NCBI GenBank assembly: GCA_026874595.1
Contig: CM049322.1
Span: forward strand, 41,224,840 to 41,288,839
DNA: 64,000 nucleotides
Direction of reading: 5' to 3'
From: Sipunculus nudus
Lineage: Eukaryota; Annelida; Sipuncula; Golfingiida; Sipunculidae
How positions within the stretch are numbered: the stretch's first letter is position 1; each line of letters opens with the position of its first letter. Made by a program: the position numbers and the translations under genes. The notes below the pieces were generated by a model. That model was not told the origin of the DNA and did not search any database. It saw only the letters and a program-made list of their open reading frames with translations. This document shows positions 1 through 10,969 of the stretch, piece by piece.

Positions 1-3000
1 CTTATTATTATCTGTGTCTGTTTTAGCTTATTATTATCTGTGCCTGTTTTAGCTTATTATTATCTGTGCCTGTTTTAGCTTATTATTATCTGTGCCTGTT
101 TTAGCTTCTTATCATCTGTGCCTGTTTTAGCTTATTATTATCTGTGCCTGTTTTAGCTTATTATCATCTGTGCCTGTTTTAGCTTATTATTATCTGTGCC
201 TGTTTTAGCCTATTATTATCTGTGCCTGTTTTAGCTTATTATTATCTGTGCCTGTTTTAGCTTATTATTATCTGTGCCTGTTTTAGCCTATTATTATCTG
301 TGCCTGTTTTAGCTTATTATTATCTGTGTCTGTTTTAGCTTATTATTATCTGTGTCTGTTTTAGCTTATTATTATCTGTGCCTGTTTTAGCTTATTATTA
401 TCTGTGTCTGTTTTAGCTTATTATTTTCTGTGTCTGTTTTAGCTTATTTTTATTTGTGTCTGTTTCAGCTTATTATTATCTGTGCCTGTTTTAGCTTATT
501 ATTATCTGTGTCTGTTTTAGCTTATTATTATCTGTGTCTGTTTTAGCTTATTATTATCTGTGCTTGCTTTTGCTTATTATTATCTGTGTCTGTTTTAGCT
601 TATTATTATCTGTGCCTGTTTTAGCTTATTATTATCTGTGTCTGTTTTAGCTTATTTTTATCTGTGTCTGTTTTAGCTTATTATTATCTGTGCCTGTTTT
701 AGCTTATTATTATCTGTGCCTGTTTTAGCTTATTATTATCTGTGCCTGTTTTAGCTTATTATTATCTGTGTCTGTTTTAGCTTATTATTATCTGTGCCTG
801 TTTTAGCTTATTATTATCTGTGTCTGTTTTAGCTTATTATTATCTGTGTCTGTTTTAGCTTATTATTATCTGTGCCTGTTTAAGCTTATTATTATCTGTG
901 CCTGTTTTAGCTTATTATTATCTGTTTCTGTTTTAGCTTATTATTATCTGTGTCTGTTTTAGCTTATTATTATCTGTGCCTGTTATAGCTTATTATTATC
1001 TGTGTCTGTTTTAGCTTATTATTATCTGTGCCTGTTTTAGCTTATTATTATCTTTGCCTGTTTTAGCTTTTTATTATCTGTGCCTGTTTTAACTTATTAT
1101 TATCTGTGCCTGTTTTAGCTTATTATTTATCTGTGCCTGTTTTAGCTTATTATTATCTGTGCCTGTTTTAGCTTATTATTATCTGTGCCTGTTTTAACTT
1201 ATTATTATCTGTGCCTGTTTAGGCTTATTATTATCTGTTTCTGTTTTAGCTTATTATTATCTGTGCCTGTTTTAGCTTATTATTATCTGTGTCTGTTTTT
1301 GCTTATTATTATCTGTGCCTGCTTTTGCTTATTATTATCTGTGCCTGTTTTAGCTTATTATTATCTGTGCCTGTTTTAACTTAATATAATCTGTGCCTGT
1401 TTTGCTTATTATTATCTGTGTCTGTTTTAGCTTATTATTATCTGTGCCTGTTTTAGCTTATTATTATCTGTGCCTGTTTTAGCTTATTATTATCTGTGCC
1501 TGTTTTAGCTTATTATTATCTGTGTCTGTTTTAGCTTATTATTATCTGTGCCTGTTTTAGCTTATTATTATCTGTGCCTGTTTTAGCTTATTATTATCTG
1601 TGCCTGTTTTAGCTTATTATTATCTGTGTCTGTTTTAGCTTATTATTATCTGTGTCTGTTTTAGCTTATTATTATCTGTGTCTGTTTTAGCTTATTATTA
1701 TCTGTGCCTGTTTTAGCTTATTATTATCTGTGTCTGTTTTAGCTTATTATTATCTGTGCCTGTTTTAGCTTATTATTATCTGTTCCTTCTTTAGCTTATT
1801 ATTATCTGTGTCTGTTTTAGCTTATTATTATCTGTGCCTTCTTTAGCTTATTATTATCTGTGTCTGTTTTAGCTTATTATTATCTGTGCCTGTTTTAGCT
1901 TATTATTATCTGTGCCTGTTTTAGCTTATTATTATCTGTGCCTGTTTTAGCTTATTATTATCTGTGCCTGTTTTAGCCTATTATTATCTGTCCCTGTTTT
2001 AGCTTATTATTATCTGTGCCTGTTTTAGCTTATTATTATCTATGCCTGTTTTAGCTTATTATTATCTGTGCCTGTTTTAGCTTATTATTACCTGTGCCTG
2101 TTTTAGCTTATTATTATCTGTGCCTGTTTTAGCTTATTATTATCTGTGCCTGTTTTAGCTTATTATTATCTGTGTCTGTTTTAGCTTATCATTATCTGTG
2201 CCTGTTTTAGCTTATCATTATCTGTGTCTGTTTTAGCTTATTATTATCTGTGCCTGTTTTAGCCTATTATCATCTGTGCCTGTTTTAGCTTATTATTATC
2301 TGTGCCTGTTTTAGCCTATTATTATCTGTGCCTGTTTTAGCTTATTATTATCTGTGCCTGTTTTAGCTTATTATTATCTGTGTCTGTTTTAGCTTATTAT
2401 TATCTGTGCCTGTTTAAGCTTATTATTATCTGTGCCTGTTTTAGCTTTTTATTATCTGTGCCTGTTTTGGCTTATTATTATCTGTGCCTGTTTTGGCCTA
2501 TTATTATCTGTGCCTGTTTTAGCTTATTATTATCTGTGCCTGTTTTAGCTTATTATTATCTGTGTCTGTTTTAGCTTATTATTATCTGTGTCTGTTTTAG
2601 CTTATTATTATCTGTGCCTGTTTTAGCTTATTATTATCTGTGCCTGTTTTAGCTTATTATTATCTGTGTCTGTTTTAGCTTATTATTATCTGTGCCTGTT
2701 TTAGCTTATTATTATCTGTGCCTGCTTTTGCTTATTATTATCTGTGCCTGTTTTAGCTTATTATTATCTGTGCCTGTTTTAGCTTATTATTATCTGTGCC
2801 TGTTTTAACTTATTATTATCTGTGCCTGTTTTAGCTTATTATTATCTGTGCCTGTTTTAGCTTATTATTATCTGTGTCTCTTTTAACTTAATATAATCTG
2901 TGCCTGTTTTAGCTTATTATTATCTGTGTCTGTTTTAGCTTATTATTATCTGTGCCTGTTTTAGCTTATTATTATCTGTGCCTGTTTTAGCTTATTATTA

Positions 3001-4663
3001 TCTGTGCCTGTTTTAGCTTATTATCATCTGTGCCTGTTTTAGCTTATTATTATCTGTGCCTGTTTTAGCTTATTATCATCTGTGCCTGTTTTAGAATATT
3101 ATTATTATCTGTGCCTGTTTTAGCCTATTATTATCTGTGCCTGTTTTAGCTTATCATTATCTGTGCCTGTTTTAGATTATTATTATCTGTGCCTGTTTTA
3201 GCCTATTATTATCTGTGCCTGTTTTAGCTTATTATTATCTGTGCCTGTTTTAGCTTATTATTATCTGTGCCTGTTTTAGCTTATTATTATCTGTGTCTGT
3301 TTTAGCTTATTATTATCTGTGCCTGTTTTAACTTATTATTTTCTGTGCCTGTTTTAGCTTATTATTATCTGTGCCTGTTTTAGCTTATTATTATCTGTGC
3401 CTGTTTTAGCTTATTATTATCTGTGTCTGTTTTAGCTTATTATTATCTGTGCCTGTTTTAGCTTATTATTATCTGTGCCTGTATTAGCTTATTATTATCT
3501 GTGCCTGTTTTAGCTTATTATTATCTGTGCCTGTTTTAGCTTATTATTATATGTGCCTGTTTTAGCTTATTATTATCTGTGTCTGTTTTAGCTTATTATT
3601 ATCTGTGCCTGTTTTAGCTTATTATTATCTGTGCCTGTTTTAGCTTATTATTATCTGTGCCTGTTTTAGCTTATTATTATCTGTGTCTGATTTAGCTTAT
3701 TATTATCTGTGCCTGTTTTAGCTTATTATTTTCTGTGCCTGTTTTAGCTTATTATTATCTGTGCCTGTTTTAGCTTATTATTATCTGTGCCTGTTTTAGC
3801 TTATTATTATCTGTGTCTGTTTTAGCTTATTATTATCTGTGCCTGTTTTAGCTTATTATTATCTGTGTCTGTTTTAGCTTATTATTATCTGTGCCTGTTT
3901 TAGCTTATTATTATCTGTGTCTGTTTTAGCTTATTATTATCTGTGTCTGTTTTAGCTTATTATTATCTGTGTCTGTTTTAGCTTATTATTATCTGTGCCT
4001 GTTTTAGCTTATTATTATCTGTGCGTGTTTTAGCTTATCATTATCTGTGCTTGCTTTTGCTTATTATTATCTGTGCCTGTTTTAGCTAATTATTATCTGT
4101 GCCTGTTTTAGCTTGTTATTATCTGTGCCTGTTTTAACTTAATATAATCTGTGCCTGTTTTAGCTTATTATTATCTGTGCCTGTTTTAACTTAATATAAT
4201 CTGTGCCTGTTTTAGCTTATTATTATCTGCGCCTGTTTTAACTTAATATAATCTGTGCCTGTTTTAGCTTAATATTATCTGTGCTTGCTTTTGCTTATTA
4301 TTATCTGTGCCTGTTTTTGCTAATTATTATCTGTGCCTGTTTTAGCTTATTATTATTTGTGTCTGTTTTAACTTATTATTATCTGTGCCTCTTTTAGCTT
4401 ATTATTATCTGTGCCTATTTTAGCTTATTATTATCTGTGCCTGTTTTAACTTAATATAATCTGTGCCTGTTTTAGCTTATTATTATCTGTGCCTGTTTTA
4501 ACTTAATATAATCTGTGCCTGTTTTAGCTTATTATTATCTGTGCTTGCTTTTGCTTATTATTATCTGTGCCTGTTTTAGCTAATTATTATCTGTGCCTGT
4601 TTTAGCTTATTATTATCTGTGTCTGTTTTAGCTTATTATTATCTGTGCCTGTTTTAGCTTATT
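1..4663. repeat. 26-bp minisatellite array, about 180 copies, open to the left
   Basis: The whole stretch is a head-to-tail repeat of a 26-bp unit, read as CTTATTATTATCTGTG followed by CCTGTTTTAG. The commonest variant changes GTGCCTG to GTGTCTG; single-base changes and a few small indels are scattered. Near the right end (about 4130-4540) a variant ACTTAATATAATCTG alternates with the normal unit, so a dimer has begun to spread there. The array stops sharply at about 4663, where non-repetitive sequence starts. Because 26 is not a multiple of three, the short Leu/Ile/Tyr-rich reading frames inside it cycle through all frames and are not genes. Its full length is unknown because it begins outside the window. 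Confidence 0.97.
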
Positions 4664-5121
4664 TCAATGTTTCACCCTCTTGATGAAGAATGAGCAACTG
4701 TATGTGGAAATCATAATTTTTATCCAGTGAATGTTTCTAAATACATAACATTTAGATGTTCAATGTTCCTAACTTTAACGATTTTTTACACATGAAAAAT
4801 ACAATGTATACCATTATGAGTCTTCATTTAAAATGTGAATTAAACAATGTGCATACTGAAACCATAACACAATGCATACAGACATTACCATTTTTACACA
4901 ACTGACTGATAAATTACCAAATTAAGATGAAACCTCAGGTATTGAGCAAACTATATTAGTGTTTTTGCAAACATTAAGTTTCAGTTATGTATACATGTAG
5001 TCTATAGACTAGCCAATGTAAGACTAAGGCAAAGGAATCAGAGACAAAAACGGTGATGAAGGAATATAAGAATAAGAGCTGGAAACCAAATGTTTACCCA
5101 GCTGTAACCTATGTAATCAAT
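4664..5121. other. Unique-looking AT-rich spacer
   Basis: No coding frame, RNA gene or repeat was recognised between the minisatellite and the first dispersed repeat. Confidence 0.5.
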
Positions 5122-5187
5122 ACAGTGAAATCCCGTGGTGCGGACACCCCGCTATTCAGGACAACGGACGGAGGGGTTTTACTGTAC
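5122..5187. mobile_element. Short terminal-inverted-repeat fragment of the ACAGTGAAA family
   Basis: It begins ATACAGTGAAATCCC and ends GGTTTTACTGTA, an imperfect inverted pair. The inside (GCGGACACCCCGCTATTCAG, then GACAACGGAC) recurs at 17140-17185, inside a longer relative at 17029-17755. This fits a very short non-autonomous DNA transposon or a deletion derivative of one. Confidence 0.55.
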
Positions 5188-5282
5188 CACAGTCAAATAT
5201 TCCGACAAAATATCAGTGAATAATTCTTCAGCAGTTAACCTTATATTGACACCAACCCATCATTCAACCAAGGAAGCAGCGT

Positions 5283-5650
5283 TAAAGGGGCCTTATCACA
5301 ACGTGTTTATAATATGTCGGGGTCTGCCTAAATAATCAAAACAAATTCGACGAGGGCATCTAATGGAAAGTCAGAAAATCCTGTACCTGCAAGAAATGGC
5401 GGTATGGGGCAAGTGATCAATCTACCTCAGGAAATATGCAACCTACCACCTTAGGTTCCATGTTTTCCCGTTTGTCAACATTGCTGTGTTCACAGACAAG
5501 TTGTTGATAAACAGGTTCATATACATCCTTCACGAAGGCCTTATAAGAATTTAAAACAATCAAGATTACCCTTAGATGATTAATATATACACGGAGGAAG
5601 CCAGAAATCATACATATTCTTTTTGAGAAGGTAGGTGAATGGGCACCTTC
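5283..5650 (+). repeat. Dispersed repeat, same family as 34557-35024
   Basis: It begins TTAAAGGGGCCTTATCAC and ends GGTGAATGGGCACCTT, and can be followed by eye for over 300 bp against the copy at 34.6-35.0 kb in the same orientation. The ends are weakly inverted (TTAAAGG against CCTTTAA in the other copy), which suggests a MITE. No coding capacity was seen. Confidence 0.7.
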
Positions 5651-5886
5651 AACGTATACATATATTACCTCCCCTTATGAGGACCAAACAAGTTGAACAG
5701 AGAGCAAGGCACACATGCATACACTGTAAGGGCGATAATGGATATACTGTATAAAGCCTTAATTTCTTCTTTGGCTCCAAGTAATACCATATGACACCGA
5801 GATCGTTTCAAATAATGTTTCAATACCAAAACTTAAACAAATTGCCCTTAGAGTGGGCGTCAGCAAGACAAGTCTGTAGACCTTTA
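5651..5886. other. Spacer without recognised features
   Basis: No gene or repeat was recognised; short reading frames here lack any familiar domain. Confidence 0.4.
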
Positions 5887-6026
5887 GGGGCCTGGACAGT
5901 CGAGGGGTAAAACGCTCGGCCTTCTCCGCTGGCGACTCGGGTTCGTTTCCCGGCATGGCGAGGAGTGTGAGTTGTAGTGCCCCGTACATGACCAGTGGCT
6001 TTCTCCGGGTGTTTCTGCATCCTCCT
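5887..6026 (+). repeat. tRNA-derived SINE, followed by a TA tract
   Basis: The head resembles a tRNA: GACAGTCGAGGGGTAAAACG fits a box A region, and GGGTTCGTTTCCCGG is a good box B (GGTTCGANNCC type). Downstream lies GACCAGTGGCTTTCTCCGGG, like a conserved central SINE domain found in other invertebrates. The body runs directly into a TA microsatellite at 6027-6086, as expected for a 3' simple-repeat tail. It is not a functional tRNA gene because the acceptor stem does not pair. Confidence 0.7.

Positions 6027-6086
<60 letters not shown>
6027..6086. repeat. TA microsatellite
   Basis: About 29 uninterrupted AT dinucleotides, at the 3' end of the SINE. Confidence 0.95.
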
Positions 6087-6088
<2 letters not shown>

Positions 6089-6399
6089 AGGGCGTCGTTC
6101 GTATTATATATTTCTACAAAAATGCAACGCGGTGTCCCCTCTTTGCCAAGCCGGATAATCCATGGAGAAACAGTCACAGTTTTCTCAAATATAATTACTT
6201 AAAGAAACATAAAAAAACTTGAAAACTTCTATCATAATACCTTTAACATTTTTCTCCACTGTTAAAACATTGATTTAATTATTACTCTTTGTATAATTTT
6301 GTATTTAGGGCTTTTCCATGTGATTTCCCCGGGTGCATGTGTGAGGCAAGATATATCCGTTATGGTCACTATATATGACACCATGACACATAGCACCCA
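6087..6399. other. Spacer without recognised features
   Basis: AT-rich sequence; no gene or recognised repeat. Confidence 0.4.
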
Positions 6400-6896
6400 C
6401 TGAATATACAAGTATTACAATTTATCTTGGTATTAATGGAAAATTGTTAATGAGCTCGATATCTTGATTGCAGTATCAGAATTAAGTTAACTTACAGCAG
6501 AAATCACTAATTATAACATATCTGTAAAATTATATTGACAATACTAATAATATTAACAATATTTATAAAATTTCTGATACCTTGAAATAAAATAATCGTA
6601 ATTATATAATAATATTATAAAGAACAAGGGTTCCATGGGACACGGAACTCGGCTAAATTTGTCGTTGCAAAAATATGATATCCTGGCTCACAGAAAAGTG
6701 GGTACTGGTTTGGCTATATTGTTTCACTTAAAAATGTGAATACACATGCTAAAACAATTTGATATTATCAATTAGTCTGTCCCTGTTCATACTTCCAAAC
6801 ACATGATTGGGCCTGCGTTCCTACCATGATTGTATACTGATATGCTAATAAGCATTTTCTGTCTCTATACCGATGTAAACTCATATTATAATAATG

Positions 6897-6946
<50 letters not shown>

Positions 6947-6956
6947 TATAATAATG

Positions 6957-7022
<66 letters not shown>

Positions 7023-8460
7023 TTAATAATAATAATAATAATTATTATTATTATTATTATTATTACATATTATATATATATTGTAATTACAGTTTGTATT
7101 ACAGTTATAACTACATATGTATATATGAATGTTTTAGGGTATGTGTTTCATGTGCGGATCTTATATGTCATGTCTCGTTAGATCTTTATGAATCAAGGTC
7201 CACGTCATACATGCGTATATATAGAATAACTGTATTGTACGCTCCTACACATTGTATAATAACGATACATTCAGACTCAGTGGTCACCACGCTTTATATT
7301 CAAAGTGATCATTGAGCATAACGATAGTGTAAACAGTTATATGAGCAATGAACCAGTGACCTTGACTCAAGTGTCCGGGACCAAAGCCAGCCGAAAGTAC
7401 AGTTACATATGAAGAAGTCATTCAGGACTAGAAATCTGCATCCCAATGGATACATGCCTCCGCCATCAAAGCACAAGTCTTAGAAACGCACTGCAGACAC
7501 ACTGGACACCGTCACTCCGAGATACTGGACGCTCGACCTTGACCAGAACAGGTGACCGAGCCTTGGTCACTACGACACCATGACAAAAAGTACCCAAGTA
7601 ATATTACAATTTAACTTGATATAAAAAGATAATTGTTGATGAGCACGATATTTTTGTTGCAGTAACAGAGTTAAGTCAATGTACAAAGGAAGAACATTAA
7701 AAATACATGTATAAATAAATGGAAAATTATATTAACAATACTAATGGCATAAACAATATTTATAAAATTTGTAATATCTTGACATAAAATAATCCTAATT
7801 TTATGCTAAAATTATAAAGAACAAGGGACCCTATGGTCACGTAGCCATGACAAAATGACACTCAGGCCTTCAGAAATAAACTGACGTCTTCGGATCGACG
7901 TTTGGGGTGACAGGCTGTCGCTAATGGTCACGGTGCTCGGCTAAATTTGCCTTTCGCATAAATATATGAATTCCTCGCTCGCAGAAAAGAGGGTAAAAAT
8001 GTTTCTGCTATATAGTTTCACTTGAAAATGTTAATACTAATGCTAAAACAATTAGATATTATTTATAATAAGTCTGTCCTTTTTCATAGTTTCAAACACT
8101 TGCGATGTTTCTTGTGCTCCTACGATGATTTTATATGCAATAGAAGAGGATTTTCTGTATCTATACTGATGTAAACGCAGATAACAAGTGACCCATGCCT
8201 CACGGAACACGGCTTAATTTGCATTTCGCAAAAATATGAAATCCTGGCTCACAGAAAAGAGGGTAAAAATGTTTTTGCTATTTTTTTTCACTTGAAAATG
8301 TGAATACAAATGCTAAAACAATTTGATATTATTATTAATAGGTCTTCCCTTTTCATAGCTCAAAACACATGCGATGTTGATTTTGCTCCCACGATGATTG
8401 TATATGTAATAGTAGAGCATTTTTCTGTCTCCATTCTGTGTAAGCTCAGTATATTATTAT
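6400..8460 (+). repeat. Repeat family R3: three partial direct copies
   Basis: A block beginning about 6400 (TATTACAATTTA, then GATGAGC-type, GCAGTAACAGAGTTAAG and AACAAGGG motifs) recurs at about 7600-8190, and its 3' half again at 8190-8460 (AATCCTGGCTCACAGAAAAG and CTAAAACAATTTGATATTAT are shared). A further copy lies in the opposite orientation at 17870-18630. Each copy carries an ACAAGGGACC/ACAAGTGACC motif and ends near an AAT or ATT microsatellite. No protein-coding frame was seen. It looks like a non-autonomous element inserted repeatedly into its own family. Confidence 0.7.
6887..7066. repeat. AAT microsatellite switching to ATT
   Basis: A run of about 50 AAT triplets with a few interruptions changes at about 7040 into ATT triplets, so its right end is self-complementary. 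The long poly-Asn and poly-Ile reading frames across it are products of the repeat. Confidence 0.95.
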
Positions 8461-9189
8461 TATTATTATTATTATTATTAGCCATTACCCGTGCTACGCA
8501 CGGTTTGGAGCGAGCAGTTAGTTCTGATGTCACATAGACTTAATAGTCTTTTATAGTTGAATATCATGCATAGTTGTACAATGTAACCGTCATAAGATCT
8601 CTTTAAAGACGACATTTGGTGTAAGTGCTATGTCTTTGAGTTGACCTTGTGTCCGAGTCTGGATGACTTGGACGAATACGTTCCGATATGAATGGCAGAA
8701 TGTGATATTTATTTAAAAAATCACGGCAATCCGTACGGTGTTATTTATTTATATTAACATATAGATCCATTATATGTATGGTGTTATGCATACAAATCTT
8801 ACTGAAACCAAGATATGGGCCAGGGAATTTTTTAGGAGAAGTTTATATGTTAATTGAAATCATTTTCATATGAAAATATATAATGTTGAACATCGCTTTT
8901 TAAAGTTGCCCTCCGAGCCCGTCAATCCGCCAGTAAAGAAACCTGTTATCTTGCTTGGTATAGTACAGTAGCGCTGAGACATGTTCTCGATAAATGCATT
9001 CCCCTTATTACACACAAACAAGTGGCCCATGGGTCATGACGCTCAGCTGACTGGGAAGAGATTCGCAAAAGGAAATTTTATCATCAGAATGGTATAGTAT
9101 ATACCCATCCATCTGAAGCATCAAACAGATTAACCAACAGGCCAAGATTTAGTCTGTTTTTATATATCTCAAAAATAGAGAAAAAATGT
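8461..9189. other. Spacer with repeat termini
   Basis: No gene was recognised. At 8482-8505 CCCGTGCTACGCACGG is a short palindrome of the kind found at transposon ends. At 9013-9045 lies GTGGCCCATGGGTCATGACG followed by CTCAGCTGAC, a variant of the R1 end seen at 13719 and 27017. Confidence 0.45.
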
Positions 9190-9800
9190 GTAAACATTAA
9201 AAACTAGATTACGGGTAGCCGACAAGTGACTACGTGTATCCGCCTAAATCATAGTGGAACGGGTGAAGTGAGGCATAGATTGAGTGGCAAGGGGAAATAG
9301 AGTGAGGTATGTTGCATATTAGCATGGATGTCTGCAGCCTAAATGTGTATGTAGGTTGTGCCACCTACCACAAACCCAGAAAGCTGTCCAAGTTGTATAC
9401 ATATGCAAAATTTTAGCAGAAAAGTCAAACCACTACATGTATATGAGTGATTTTAGCCCACGGCAGACAAACAGACAGACGCTGTGCAAAAATGGTTGCA
9501 GGTGGCTCCTCAAGTTTTATGTATGATAAAGACCTATATGAGATCTAAACACATGCACAATTTTGGCCCAATCGGTCAAATGAATCCTGAAATATGAGCT
9601 TGGATGTGTGCAGCGTGAACGTGGATGTAGGTGGCGCCACCTGTCATAAAATTAAGAAAGCTATCCAGGATGTATACGCATGCCGAATTTCAGGTGAATT
9701 AGTCAATTCACTGCAGAGATATGAGTGATTTTAACCCAAGGCAGATGAACAGATGGACACTGTGCAAACATGGTTAGAGGTTGCGCCACCATTTTTTTGT
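9190..9800 (+). repeat. Repeat family R2, forward copy
   Basis: It starts ACTAGATTACGGGTAGCCGA and contains two related sub-blocks ending near GGTTGCAGGTGGC and GGTTAGAGGTTGC, with GTGGCGCCACCTG between. The same blocks occur in the opposite orientation at 23370-24003, starting from CGACTACCCGTATTCTAG. It has no coding capacity and is probably a non-autonomous element with internal tandem structure. Confidence 0.75.
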
Positions 9801-10319
9801 ATGTTATAGAGCACTTCCTATCCCCGGTTGCAACCAGTACTCGACGTCCTATCGGAATTTCACTTTGTCAAATCATGAACACAATCACTGGTATTGGGAC
9901 TTATTTTTACATTTCATTAGGGTTTGATCCTTAAATCCAATATGATATTTATTCCTGTTGTACAACTGATATTTCTAATTGGAATTAAAAGTGTATGTTA
10001 TGTTGAATTATTGTGAGGTGTTTACACAGACACACACACACCCACACAAACACATGTATATATGTATATATGTATATATGTATATATGTGCATATAATTG
10101 CTTTGCTTTATATTACCAGTGGCGGATCCTGAGGCGACACCCGCGGCAGACACCTCCCCACTGAGCTGCTATATCTCTCATTTTACCTATTTATTTTCCC
10201 AATTTTCAGGATTCATTTTCATTTTTCAGGTTTCCTTTTTTTTATTAATAAGAAATTAGATTTTGTTTAAGGTATCCATGCACCATTTATTACTTTCAAA
10301 TACATAAGTCGATGTTATT
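9801..10319. other. Spacer with a TATATG microsatellite and a repeat terminus
   Basis: ACAC and TATATG repeats lie at about 10020-10095. CAGTGGCGGATCCTGAGGCG at about 10119 matches the ends of the GGCGGATCC family at 22613 and 38863. No gene was seen. Confidence 0.5.
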
Positions 10320-10450
10320 TATAAACAGCCAAAGAACAGATTGCCAGGCCCTGGTCAGGGTTGACCCTAGCTGAGCAATCTCAAACCTTCCCTGCTGATG
10401 CCGGCAATCGAACTCACGACGTGTGCTCTCTTAAGTCTTGTATGCTGTCC
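10320..10450 (-). repeat. Candidate tRNA-derived SINE fragment
   Basis: On the minus strand GTGAGTTCGATTGCCGGCAT looks like a box B with T-arm, preceded by an anticodon-arm-like segment (ACAAGACTTAAGAGAGCACA). The body continues with GGGTCAACCCTGACCAGGGC. No second copy was recognised in this window, so the family is unconfirmed. Confidence 0.4.
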
Positions 10451-10969
10451 ATACTACAGACCACAGTATAATGCAAAGCTTAGCATCAAACTTAGACATC
10501 CCATGTATCTTAACAGGAAAATTACATTAGAGAGATAATATTTTACAAATTATTAACATAGATGCACCTTATCGCCATTCACATTGCATGTTACTATTGA
10601 AATTTTATATGTTTGAAGAAATATAAATATGAAATATTGATCCCATATACAGTTTATCTACATTATGCAGTTTCTGAGGAACAGAAAATACTCATATGTT
10701 TTTTGAGAAAATTCCCTCTGATGTCCTCCTTGGTGTATCAAAATATTTCCTCATATGGAAGGGGGTTACCCCTTCTCATACCCTCCCTCGTGTACCTGTA
10801 ATTAACATGGTTTATAATTAAATATATATTCTTACAAATCTGAACTGTCAAGGATAGTGAACAAACACGCACCACTGAAGACACCATCCAGATAGATTCT
10901 TAGTTGTATATACAAGTGAGGTCAGACAGACTGAGAGACTCTGGAGAAAGACTGGGTTAACTGTCCATC
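10451..10969. other. Spacer without recognised features
   Basis: AT-rich; short reading frames without recognisable domains. Confidence 0.4.

Noticed and set aside
1-4663. CRISPR-like array
   Set aside because: The unit repeats without variable spacers; it is a plain minisatellite in eukaryotic DNA.
5884-6222. Open frames with long Ile-Tyr runs, also at 16.4, 17.7 and 56.5-57.0 kb
   Set aside because: They read through TA microsatellites; the flanks are SINE or MITE sequence.
6830-7315. 161-codon poly-Asn/poly-Tyr reading frame and its poly-Ile neighbour
   Set aside because: Entirely a translation of the AAT/ATT microsatellite.
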